Shown here one piece after another: positions 1-8,800 of a stretch of DNA of 22,386 bases; positions within the stretch are counted from its first letter, which is position 1, and the number at the start of each line of letters is the position of its first letter. This stretch comes from JAFASC01 sp034669525 (lineage in GTDB: Bacteria; Pseudomonadota; Alphaproteobacteria; Rhizobiales; Beijerinckiaceae). The translations under genes and the position numbers were made by a program. The stretch lies in the NCBI GenBank assembly GCA_034669525.1, contig JAXDNH010000025.1, forward strand, positions 1-22,386, given 5' to 3'. The notes under the pieces are model-generated. The model was not told the origin of the DNA. It was given only the letters and a program-made list of their open reading frames with translations, and searched no databases.

Positions 1-2167
1 GATCATCGGAATAGTCAACGCTCGCGACCCACAGCCGCAGGATGTCGGCGCCGGCCTCGCTGATCACCTTTTGTGGCACGGTGCCGTTGCCGAGCGATTT
101 CGACATTGCGCGGCCCTGCTCGTCGAGTGTGAAGCCGTGGGTGAGCACGATATCGAATGGCGCGCGCAATCGCGTACCGCAGGATTCGAGCAATGAGGAA
201 TGGAACCAGCCGCGATGCTGGTCCGAGCCTTCGAGATACATGATCTCGTCGCGGCCGCCGTCGCGTACCCGCTTCAAGCCCGCGAGGCCAGGGAAATGCT
301 GCGTATCTTCCAGCGTAAAGGCATGCGTCGAGCCCGAGTCGAACCATACATCGAGAATGTCGTCGATCTTCTCATAATCGTTCGGCTCATGATCCGGCGC
401 AAGGAAGCGCGCGGCAGCGCCTTCGGCATACCAGGCGTCGGCGCCCTCCTTCTCGAATGCGTCGGCGATGCGCGCGTTCACTGCCGCATCGACAAGAATG
501 TCGCTCGTGCCTTTCCTCACAAACACAGTGATCGGCACGCCCCAGGCGCGCTGGCGCGACACGACCCAGTCCGGCCGGTTCTCGATCATGCCGCGGATGC
601 GGTTTTCGCCCGATTCCGGGACCCAGCGCGTACGCGCGATCTCGTCGAGCGCGATGGAGCGCAGCGTAGGCGCATTCGCGCCGCGCGCAGCGCCGATGCC
701 GCGATCCATGGCGATGAACCATTGCGGCGTGTTGCGGAAAATCACCGGCTTTTTCGAGCGCCATGAATGCGGATAGGAATGTTTGAGGCGCCCGCGCGCG
801 AGGAGGTGGCTGCCCTCGATCAGCGCGGCGATCACCGCATCGTTGGCGTCACCCTTCTTGCCCTTGTCGTCGATCACCCGGCGGCCGGCGAAACCCGGCA
901 CCTCCTTCGTGTAGAAGCCGTCGGCGTCGACCGTGTAGGGAATGCGCGTATCGATGCCCTGCGCCGTCAATCCGCGCGCTTGTCCCGTCCAAAGATCGAA
1001 ATCCTCGCGCCCGTGACCGGGTGCGGTATGGACGAAACCGGTTCCCGCATCGTCGGTCACATGCTCGGCTTCCAGCAGCGGCACGGGGAATTCGTAACCA
1101 GGGACCCGCTCCGCCAGCGGATGCGAACAGGTTTCGATGTCACGCGGATCGATGCTGCGCACGCGCTCGAAATTCTGCACGCGCGCCGCCTTGAACACAT
1201 CCGAGGCGAGACGGTCGGCGAGGATGTAAAGCGCACCGGGCTTCGCCCAATTATCGGGCGCCGCTTCGGTGACGCGGTAGAGGCCGTAATCGATCTTCGA
1301 CGAGAAGGCGATGGCGCGGTTGCCCGGCAACGTCCAGGGCGTCGTCGTCCAGATAACAACCGAAGCGGCGTGCAATTCGTCGAAAACTTCGCAGGTTGCA
1401 TCAATATCCTGCGGATTTTCGCCGCTCATTTCCGCGGCGCGCCGTGCCGCGTCGCGCGCGCCATTGCGGATCGTGCGCACGGGGAAAGCGACCCAGACCG
1501 TGTCCGACGTATAGTCCTCGTATTCGACTTCGGCCTCGGCGAGCGCGGTCTTCTCGACGACGCTCCACATGACCGGCTTCGAGCCGCGATAAAGCAGCCC
1601 GTTCGCGGCGAATTTCATGATCTCGCGCGCGATCTGCGCTTCCGCCGCGAAATCCATCGTCGAATAGGGATGAGCCCAATCCGCCACCACGCCGAGCCGC
1701 TTGAATTCCTCGCGCTGCACGTCGATCCAATGTGCTGCAAAGGCTCGGCACTGCGCACGAAATTCGTTTATAGGTACTTCGTCCTTGTTCTTGCCTTTGG
1801 CGCGATATTCTTCTTCGATCTTCCACTCGATCGGCAGGCCATGGCAGTCCCACCCCGGCACGTAGTTTGAGTCTTTGCCGAGCATCTGCTGCGAGCGGGT
1901 GACGAGATCCTTCAAAATCTTATTGAGCGCGTGGCCGATATGGATGTTGCCGTTCGCGTAGGGCGGGCCGTCGTGCAGAACGAACCGCGCGCGTCCGGCC
2001 GCCACCTCGCGCAGCTTCTCGTAGAGGCCCATCCGCTGCCAGTGCGCGAGAATCTCCGGTTCCTTCTGCGGAAGGCCGGCGCGCATCGGGAAATCCGTCT
2101 GCGGCAAATAGAGTGTCGCCGAATAATCGGGGACGCCGGTTTTTGCCGCCTTTTCAGGCTTGTTCAT
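1..2167 (-). CDS. ileS: Isoleucyl-tRNA synthetase, 3' end cut by window edge
   Basis: Class I aminoacyl-tRNA synthetase that charges tRNA-Ile with isoleucine in the cytoplasm. I translated the minus strand from the ATG at 2165-2167. The first 722 residues are present, against roughly 900-1000 usual for the family, so the anticodon-binding C-terminus lies outside the window. The HIGH signature is at residues 76-79 (GNIHIGHALN). The KMSKS loop reads AMSKS at 687-691, keeping the second lysine. Between them lie the CP1 editing region (TTTPWTLPGN) and the DVWFDSGSTHAF and GSDQHRGWF blocks typical of IleS. The gene diverges from the antiporter gene across 152 bases that contain a repeat element. 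No interruption is seen in the reading frame. Family identity is certain. The first lysine of KMSKS being alanine is unusual relative to the textbook motif, though I think it is tolerated in related bacteria. Confidence 0.96.
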   Translation of the reverse strand, partial: MNKPEKAAKTGVPDYSATLYLPQTDFPMRAGLPQKEPEILAHWQRMGLYEKLREVAAGRARFVLHDGPPYANGNIHIGHALNKILKDLVTRSQQMLGKDSNYVPGWDCHGLPIEWKIEEEYRAKGKNKDEVPINEFRAQCRAFAAHWIDVQREEFKRLGVVADWAHPYSTMDFAAEAQIAREIMKFAANGLLYRGSKPVMWSVVEKTALAEAEVEYEDYTSDTVWVAFPVRTIRNGARDAARRAAEMSGENPQDIDATCEVFDELHAASVVIWTTTPWTLPGNRAIAFSSKIDYGLYRVTEAAPDNWAKPGALYILADRLASDVFKAARVQNFERVRSIDPRDIETCSHPLAERVPGYEFPVPLLEAEHVTDDAGTGFVHTAPGHGREDFDLWTGQARGLTAQGIDTRIPYTVDADGFYTKEVPGFAGRRVIDDKGKKGDANDAVIAALIEGSHLLARGRLKHSYPHSWRSKKPVIFRNTPQWFIAMDRGIGAARGANAPTLRSIALDEIARTRWVPESGENRIRGMIENRPDWVVSRQRAWGVPITVFVRKGTSDILVDAAVNARIADAFEKEGADAWYAEGAAARFLAPDHEPNDYEKIDDILDVWFDSGSTHAFTLEDTQHFPGLAGLKRVRDGGRDEIMYLEGSDQHRGWFHSSLLESCGTRLRAPFDIVLTHGFTLDEQGRAMSKSLGNGTVPQKVISEAGADILRLWVASVDYSDD

Positions 2168-2212
2168 AGTCTGGGCTCAGAGCCGCTCTCATGGATTTAG
2201 GGGATTGCGGCT

Positions 2213-2250
2213 TCTAGAGCATTTTTCGCGGAAGTGGAATCCGCGCGAAC
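2213..2250 (+). repeat. Rhizobiales-type intergenic mosaic element (short, hairpin-forming)
   Basis: The stretch begins TCTAGAGCATTTT and continues with GGAAGTGGAAT before a G+C arm. This word order resembles the short mosaic repeats scattered between genes in Rhizobiales, as I recall them. TTCGCGG at 2225-2231 pairs with CCGCGCGAA at 2241-2249 apart from one bulged base, so a hairpin is possible. It sits between the divergent ileS and antiporter genes. The assignment rests on remembered consensus rather than a search. Confidence 0.6.
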
Positions 2251-2303
2251 TTGGCCGGGGGTGGCTTACCCGCGGCTTCGATGTGCTAGCCTTCCCGCAG
2301 CGA

Positions 2304-2308
2304 AAGGA
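2304..2308 (+). promoter_or_regulatory. Shine-Dalgarno of the antiporter gene
   Basis: AAGGA lies 11 bases before the ATG at 2320. It supports that start over a longer overlapping frame that begins at 2160. Confidence 0.6.
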
Positions 2309-2319
2309 CGTTCCCCGCA

Positions 2320-4077
2320 ATGCTTGTCACACTTGTTGCTCTGCTCGCTGCCGCGGTGCTTCTCGTGTCGCTCTCACGGCGTCTCGGTTTCGGCAGCATT
2401 CTCGGCTATCTGATTGCCGGTCTTCTGATCGGGCCCTCAGGGCTGCGTCTCGTCACGGACGTGGAGAGCATCAGCGAGATCAGCGAACTCGGCGTCCTGA
2501 TGCTCCTGTTCATCATCGGGCTCGAGCTGCGGCTGCCGCGCGTTTGGGCGATGCGGCGATCGGTCTTCGGGCTTGGGACCGCTCAGGTCATCGTCACCGG
2601 CGCGGTGCTCGGCGCGGCAGCTTATTGGGCAGGCGCCGGGTGGGTCGCGGCGGCGATCCTCGGCCTTGGCCTCGCGCTGTCTTCGACCGCGATCGTGCTG
2701 CCACTCCTTGCCGAGCGCAACTTGCTGCCTCTGACCTCGGGGCGCGACAGTTTTGCGGTTCTGCTTTTCCAGGATCTCGCTTCCGTGCCGTTGATCGCGC
2801 TTGTGCCGGCGCTCGCGGGCCATCATCCCGATGGGCCTATCTGGATCGCGCTCCTCAAGGCCGCGGGAGCGGTCGCGATCATCCTTCTCGGCGGACGCTT
2901 TTTGCTGCGTCCAATTTTCGCGGCGATCGGCGGGGCCCGAACACGAGAAGTCTTCACCGCAACCGCTCTTCTCATCGTGGTCGGGGCCGCGGCAATCGCC
3001 GGCGGGGCCGGTCTGCCGCTGTCGCTCGGCGCATTCGCAGCCGGCGTGGTGCTCGCCGAATCCGAATATCGTCACGAGCTCCAGGCCGACATCGAGCCCT
3101 TCGAGGGCTTGTTACTCGGCTTCTTCTTCATGTCCGTCGGTATGTCCACTGACATCGCGTTGGTGGCGCGCGAGCCCGTGCAGATCGCCGTGGGCGTTGC
3201 TCTGCTTGTTGTCGTGAAGGCGTTGCTCGCCTTCGCCCTCGGTCTGATGCGCGGTCAAAATCCGGTCACCGCGGTACGCTTCGGCCTCGCCATCGCTCAG
3301 GGAAGCGAATTCGCGTTCGTTCTGTTCGGCGCGGCAGTTGCAGCCGGCGCGCTGGACAAGACCGCCGTCGAGCGCGCCACGCTCATCATCGCGCTCTCGA
3401 TGCTGATAAGCCCGATCCTGTTTGCCTTATCCGAGCGGTGGCTTATCCCGCTTCTCATGAAGAAGGCGCCGCGGCCCGCCTCCAGAATTGAAGAAGCAGG
3501 TCCGGCACCCGTGGTGATCTGCGGGTTCGGCCGGTTCGGCCAGATCGTCGGACGCGTGCTGCTCATGCGCGGCATCAAGTTCAACGCGCTCGATTCAGAG
3601 GCCGGGAATGTGGAGACCGTCCGCCGCTTCGGCTATCTCGCGTTCTATGGTGATCCGACGCGGCTCGAACTGTTGCGCGCGGTGGGAGCGGACCAGGCAA
3701 AGGCGATCGTCGTCGCGTTGCCCGACGCGGAAGCGGTGCTGAAAGTCTCGCAGCTCGCCCGCGAGCATTTCCCGCAGGCAAAAATATTCGCCCGGGCGCG
3801 CAACCGGCGTGTTGCGCATGCGCTGATCGATGTCGGCGTGCATGAATTCGTGCGGGAAACGTTTCTCTCCAGCCTGCGGCTCAGCGAGCTGGTGCTCCTG
3901 GGCCTCGACTTCGATGAAGACGACGCCCATCGCACGGTCGAAGCGTTTCGGGAACGTGATGAGCAGATGCTCGTCGATCAGCATGCGTTCTACGATGACG
4001 AGACCAAGGTGGTGCAGACGGCCGTGCAAGTTGCCGCCGAACTGAAGAGCCTGTTCGAAGCGGACGCACCGACTTGA
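2320..4077 (+). CDS. CPA2-family cation:proton antiporter with RCK/TrkA-N domain (KefB/KefC-like)
   Basis: Inner-membrane monovalent cation/proton exchanger, 585 residues. Residues 1 to about 385 are a run of hydrophobic helices with CPA2 marks: GYLIAGLLIGPSGL near the N-terminus, the QD pair at 151-152 (FQDLASVP) where the ion-binding aspartate sits, SSTAIVLPLLAER, and FFMSVGMSTD. After a short linker (KKAPRPASRIEEAGPAP), a Rossmann RCK domain starts near 396 with GFGRFG at 402-407 and continues to about 520 (FYGDPTRLELL, VVALPD). This order matches the glutathione-gated potassium efflux systems KefB and KefC and their close relatives. I see no ancillary KefF/KefG quinone reductase gene beside it, so glutathione gating is not shown and a plain K+ or Na+/H+ role is equally possible. 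The MBL-fold gene begins 10 bases after the stop, so the two may be co-transcribed. Confidence 0.9.
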   Translation: MLVTLVALLAAAVLLVSLSRRLGFGSILGYLIAGLLIGPSGLRLVTDVESISEISELGVLMLLFIIGLELRLPRVWAMRRSVFGLGTAQVIVTGAVLGAAAYWAGAGWVAAAILGLGLALSSTAIVLPLLAERNLLPLTSGRDSFAVLLFQDLASVPLIALVPALAGHHPDGPIWIALLKAAGAVAIILLGGRFLLRPIFAAIGGARTREVFTATALLIVVGAAAIAGGAGLPLSLGAFAAGVVLAESEYRHELQADIEPFEGLLLGFFFMSVGMSTDIALVAREPVQIAVGVALLVVVKALLAFALGLMRGQNPVTAVRFGLAIAQGSEFAFVLFGAAVAAGALDKTAVERATLIIALSMLISPILFALSERWLIPLLMKKAPRPASRIEEAGPAPVVICGFGRFGQIVGRVLLMRGIKFNALDSEAGNVETVRRFGYLAFYGDPTRLELLRAVGADQAKAIVVALPDAEAVLKVSQLAREHFPQAKIFARARNRRVAHALIDVGVHEFVRETFLSSLRLSELVLLGLDFDEDDAHRTVEAFRERDEQMLVDQHAFYDDETKVVQTAVQVAAELKSLFEADAPT

Positions 4078-4087
4078 GATTGATGTG

Positions 4088-4894
4088 ATGCGCGCTCTTC
4101 CGCACGTCTCCTTTTTGAGAGCGCTTGCCCTGGCGGCGATCGCCTGGGCCGCGCTCGGCTCCGGGCGAGCGGCCGAGATCGACAAATGCCCGGCCCTGAT
4201 CGCCGGAAAGCCGATCTGGCGCGCGGCACTGACGCCTGACCAGGTCGAAATCACCTTCGTCGGTCACGCGACTTTTCTGATCGAAAGCCCTGGCCGGACG
4301 ACGGCCGCAACGGATTATAACGATTACGTCAGGCCCAAAATCGTGCCGAGCGTCGCGACGATGAACAAAGCGCATACGACACATTATAGCCTGCATCCCG
4401 ATCGGGGCATCGCCTACGTGCTGCGCGGCTGGAACCCAGATGGCGGTGCAATCCACCACGATCTCAACATCGGCGACATGCATATTCGCAATGTGCCGAC
4501 GAATATCCGCAATTGGGACGATGGCACGGAATATGACGCGAATTCAATCTTCATTTTCGAGACGGCGGGACTCTGCATCGCGCATCTCGGGCATTTGCAT
4601 CATCCGCTGACGCCCGAGCATCTGAAACAGGTCGGGCATGTCGACGTCCTGCTCGTGCCGGTCGACGGCAGCTACACGCTCGATACACGCGCAATGATGG
4701 AGGTCATCGACGCCATCCGCGCGCCGCTGATCTTGCCGATGCACTATTTCGGGTCCTACACGCTCAACCGCTTTCTCGACGTCGCTCGCAGCAAATACGA
4801 GGTCGAATTCAACCGGACATCATCGATTGAAGTCTCGCGTACGAGCCTGCCGTCACGTCCGAAGATGCTGATCCTGCCGGAACGGCATTATTGA
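4088..4894 (+). CDS. Exported MBL-fold (Lactamase_B_2/UlaG-like) metallo-hydrolase
   Basis: Predicted exported metallo-beta-lactamase-fold protein of 268 residues, substrate unknown. Residues 1-29 look like a signal peptide: an arginine, a hydrophobic core (ALALAAIAWAAL) and small residues before cleavage near GRAA/E. The fold is suggested by VGHATFLIES at 58-67, which starts the UlaG-like type, and by later metal-site-like histidines HLGHLHH at 166-172, PVDG at 191-194 and LPMHY at 216-220. The usual HxHxDH loop is not canonical. Its place is taken by KAHTTHYS, with H96 and H99. An in-frame GTG one codon upstream (4085) is an alternative start. The gene lies 10 bases after the antiporter. 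Its last 42 bases overlap the 3' end of ribF on the other strand. Confidence 0.8.
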   Translation: MRALPHVSFLRALALAAIAWAALGSGRAAEIDKCPALIAGKPIWRAALTPDQVEITFVGHATFLIESPGRTTAATDYNDYVRPKIVPSVATMNKAHTTHYSLHPDRGIAYVLRGWNPDGGAIHHDLNIGDMHIRNVPTNIRNWDDGTEYDANSIFIFETAGLCIAHLGHLHHPLTPEHLKQVGHVDVLLVPVDGSYTLDTRAMMEVIDAIRAPLILPMHYFGSYTLNRFLDVARSKYEVEFNRTSSIEVSRTSLPSRPKMLILPERHY

Positions 4895-5857
4895 CGCTTT
4901 GCCTGAACCCAGCACGTCCCGCGCCCGTGCGGCATCTTTGTTCATTTGCTCGACAAGAGCCTGGGCGCTATCGAACTTCTCCTCGCCGCGGATGAAATCG
5001 ACAAAGGCGACCTCGGCCATCTTGCCATAGAGATCACCAACGAAGTCGAAGAGATAGATTTCGAGCAACGCCGGCCCATCGTCAAATGTGGGACGGCGGC
5101 CGAAGCTCGCCACGCCGCCATACGTCACCCCTTCGACATTCATCGTCACCGCGTAAATGCCGTGTTTGAGGCGGCAGGAGGGATCGGGCACGATATTCGC
5201 CGTTGGAAATCCGAGTTCGCGACCGCGCTTTGCACCGCGGACGACTTCGCCCTCGATCAAAAAGGGGTGGCCGAGGAGCTCACGTGCGCGCCGCACGTCA
5301 CCTGACTCCAGTGCTTCGCGGATCGCCGTCGAGGAGACGGCATCGAGACTGCCCGATGCGTCATAGGTGATCTTGTCGACGATCTCGACAGCGAAACCGT
5401 GACGCGCTCCCGCCTCCTTCAGAAACTCCGGCGTGCCGGCGCGCTTTGCACCGAAATGAAAATCATAGCCGGCGACAACGCCGCCGACTGCGAGGCGGCG
5501 GACAAGCGCCTCGCGAACAAAATCCTCAGCCGAAAGTCCGGCGAGCGGGGCGTCGAAGGTCAGGACGATCATGCCGTCGAGACCCATGCGATCGAGGATC
5601 GCCTCCTTCGCCTCGCGCGGGGTCAGGCGGAAGATGACGCGCTTGCCGGCGAAGAAATCGGCCGGGTGCGGCTCGAAAGTGAGTAAGACGCATGGCCGCC
5701 CAAGGCGCTTGGCCAGACCAAGCGCGCGCACGATCACGCCGGCATGGCCGCGGTGAAGACCATCAAAATTGCCGATCGCAACGACCGCACCCTCCAGCCC
5801 CGGCGGGGGTGTGAGCGGATCCATCGCGACGATGAAAGGATGATGAACTTTGCTCAA
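4853..5857 (-). CDS. ribF: Bifunctional riboflavin kinase / FAD synthetase
   Basis: Makes FMN from riboflavin and then FAD from FMN, using ATP, in the cytoplasm. The protein is 334 residues. The N-terminal FMN adenylyltransferase domain has AIGNFDGLHRGH (27-38, including the HxGH nucleotidyltransferase motif) and SSTAIR at 175-180. The C-terminal riboflavin kinase domain has GRELGFPTAN at 212-221 and KHGIYAV. The chosen start is TTG at 5855-5857, which keeps the FIV strand normally found before the GNFDG motif. An in-frame ATG at 5822-5824 would drop that strand, and neither start has a strong Shine-Dalgarno. The gene begins 25 bases after the stop of the Pls-like synthetase, so it is probably the last gene of that transcript. 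Its 3' end overlaps the convergent MBL gene and adds an unusual tail (SIMPFRQDQHLRT). Confidence 0.95.
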   Translation of the reverse strand: MSKVHHPFIVAMDPLTPPPGLEGAVVAIGNFDGLHRGHAGVIVRALGLAKRLGRPCVLLTFEPHPADFFAGKRVIFRLTPREAKEAILDRMGLDGMIVLTFDAPLAGLSAEDFVREALVRRLAVGGVVAGYDFHFGAKRAGTPEFLKEAGARHGFAVEIVDKITYDASGSLDAVSSTAIREALESGDVRRARELLGHPFLIEGEVVRGAKRGRELGFPTANIVPDPSCRLKHGIYAVTMNVEGVTYGGVASFGRRPTFDDGPALLEIYLFDFVGDLYGKMAEVAFVDFIRGEEKFDSAQALVEQMNKDAARARDVLGSGKASIMPFRQDQHLRT

Positions 5858-5882
5858 GCGAGGATCGATTTGGGCCGCACTA

Positions 5883-8800
5883 TCACGCCGCCTCGCGGAT
5901 GCGGGGCTGGATTTCCGTCGCGCGCGGAACGGCGGGAGCGCCCACCCATTCCGTATGCGCCGGAATCTCTTCGCCCTTCATGACAACTGTCAGCGGGCCC
6001 AGCCGCGCGTACTGGCCGACATTCGTGTCATAAAGCACCGTTGAACCAGTGCCGACCGTGACGCCGTCACCGACATGCACGCGGCCGACCTTCATCACGC
6101 GGTCCTCGTAGAGATGCGTCTGCAGGGCTGAGGCCGTGTTGAGCGCGCAATAATTCCCAACGGTGACGCAATCGAACTCCGTGATGTCAGTCATGTCGGA
6201 GTAGACGCCCTTGCCGAACTTCGCTCCGAAAAGACGCAGTACCCATGGCAGGAACGGCGTGCCGCGCAAATGCTCGAGCAACACGCGCCCGGCGAGACCC
6301 CAGTAGAGTACAGCGACGGCCTCGGTGCGCATCGCCCAAAAGGACCACATCGGTTTCACTACCGGCTCGTAGCGGCCCATCGTTATCCATTTGACGGCGA
6401 TTACGATCAGCACCATCACGGTCGAGATCACAACCGAAGTGACAAGGAACTGTCCGGCGACGAGAACAAGCCGGCCTTCGATCAGGTTCGGCCCGAACCA
6501 TTCGACGGCCCATGTTCCGAAGGTGATGAACAGCATGTTCGGGAGCGAGATGTGAACGGCCTCGAAGCAGGCGCGCATAAATTTTTTCCAGCGCGGCGCC
6601 TCATAGGTCCAATTGCCCGCGGCCTCGAATTTCTGTCTCACGGGCAGTTTGATCGGCGGCGAACCGAACCACGTATCGCCTTCCGACAGCTCCGAATTTG
6701 CCGGCGGCTTGGATTTGATGCCGATGAGCGCCCCGGTCGGAATAATGGCGCCGGGCGGCACCACCCCGTCATTGCCGATGAACACGCGCGAGCCAGTCTT
6801 CACCCTTTCGAGATGCATCCAGCCGCGGCGGATGTCTTCGTCGCCAAGAACGACCTCATCGGCGATGAAACATTTGTCGCCGATCTCGATGAGGTCATAG
6901 CGGCCGGCAAGATTGGTCGAGATTTCCGAATCTTTGCCGATCTTGGCGCCCATCAAACGGTACCAAGCGCGCATGTAAATCGTCGCGAAGAGGGAAGACA
7001 GGGTCTCGAGCGTCACCTCGGTCGTGAGCGCCACCGTCCATTTGCGCATGTAGAAGCTGGAGTGGACGGAGTATTTCCCTTCCGTGACCCGCGGCAAGAT
7101 GATCCACCGGCACGCCGCCATGAAGCCGACTGTGACGAGCACCAGCGCAAAAGAGGTTGGCCAGGCCATGAGCGGTATCGACAGCAGGTAACGGAAGCGG
7201 TCGATCGAACTCAGACCCATGACGCTGTCGACCTGATCGAAAACCCAGAAAGCGGGGAAGATCGGCAAAAGTCCGAGCGGCGGAATGGCAAGCAGCAGCA
7301 CGGTATGAATGAATGTATTGATGCTGCGTCTCGCCACCGAAGCCGATGATGGCTTGTCCAACGCCGCGAGGTCTACGCTCCCGGCCTTGCGTCCCGGCGA
7401 GCCGTCATAAATTTCCGCATGTCCAACGCGCGCACCCGCAGACAACGAGGTGAGATCGCGCAATTCAGCGCTCTCGCCGACGACGACGTTTTCCTCGAGC
7501 ATGCAGGACGAGCCGATATATGCGTCGTCGCCGATTTCAATTGGGCCGATGATCAGTTCGTTGCCTTCGACACGCGCATTGGCAAGGCGCACCTTAGAGC
7601 CGATGCTCGCGCCTGCCCCGATCGAGATGAGATCGACGGCGCCGATTTCGATATCTCCGATCAGTGCATCATCGCCCACTTTTGCGCCAAGCGCGCCGAG
7701 GAAGTAGCGCATCAGCGGCGAGCCCTGAAACCATTTCAGATGCGTAAGCGTCATCAGCCGCTGCACAAGCCATAGCCGATAATAATAGACGCCCCAGAGC
7801 GGATATCGCCCCGGCTTGATGCGCCCGATGATCAGCCACTTGCCGCTAATCGCGATCGCCACACTCGCGACATTGATGCAGGAATAGACACTAAGCAGAG
7901 AGATGATTTCCTGAAATAGGCTGGTATCCGGATCCGTAAGCAGCATGTAACTTACGAAGACGCCAAGCCATTGTGCCGTCAGCATCGCCATGATGAAGGG
8001 GAGCGCCGCCGCTTGCGCAAGGCCGCAGAGGAAACGGCGCCGCAGCGGGGGAGGCTCGAAAGTAAGGTCCTGCACCGGCGCGACGAGAGCGGCTTTACCG
8101 TCGAGCAGGCTGCCGATAGCGCGCAAGGCCCGGGCCGAATAGACGTCCTGCAGGGTAATCGAATGCAAACGCGGCGTTTCGCGCACGGCCGATACGAACC
8201 GGGCGGCGAGTAGCGAGTGGCCCCCGAGTTCGGTAAAGAAGTCGGCGTCGAACGGAATGGATTGCGGTGGCAGCACGCGCTTCGCCGCCGCTAACAACGA
8301 CGCTTCCGTTTCGGTCCGGGGCTCCTCCTGCTCGTCCGCTACGGCAACGACGGCAAGCGGTACTTTCTTCAGAAGATTGCGGTTCACCTTGCCGGATGCA
8401 AGCTTCGGCAGGCTCTCTGTAAATTCATATCGCTGCGGCAACATGTAGGCCGGCAGGCGGTCTTTCAGTTGCGCGCGAAGTCCCTTGGCATCAACATTGG
8501 CGCTGCCTTCGGCGACAACGAATGCGACGAGTTCGTCGATGCCATCGTCGGTACGCAGCACGACGGCTGCGTGCGAAATGCCTGGGAGATCCGTCAGGGC
8601 CGATTCGATTTCGCCCAGTTCGACCCGAAAGCCCCTAATCTTTACCTGATCGTCGATGCGGCCGCGAAAACCGATATTGCCATTGTTGTCGAGAACAACC
8701 GCATCGCCCGATCGATAGAGAATTGGATCGAAGCCGTCGCTCCCAAACGGATTGTCGATGAACTTGTCGCGGGTCAGTTCATCGCGTTTCAGATAACCTC

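Noticed and set aside
2160..3152. 330-codon open frame overlapping the antiporter gene
   Set aside because: Arg/Ser-rich translation without family features, in the wrong frame of a clear CPA2 gene. It is a G+C-driven shadow.
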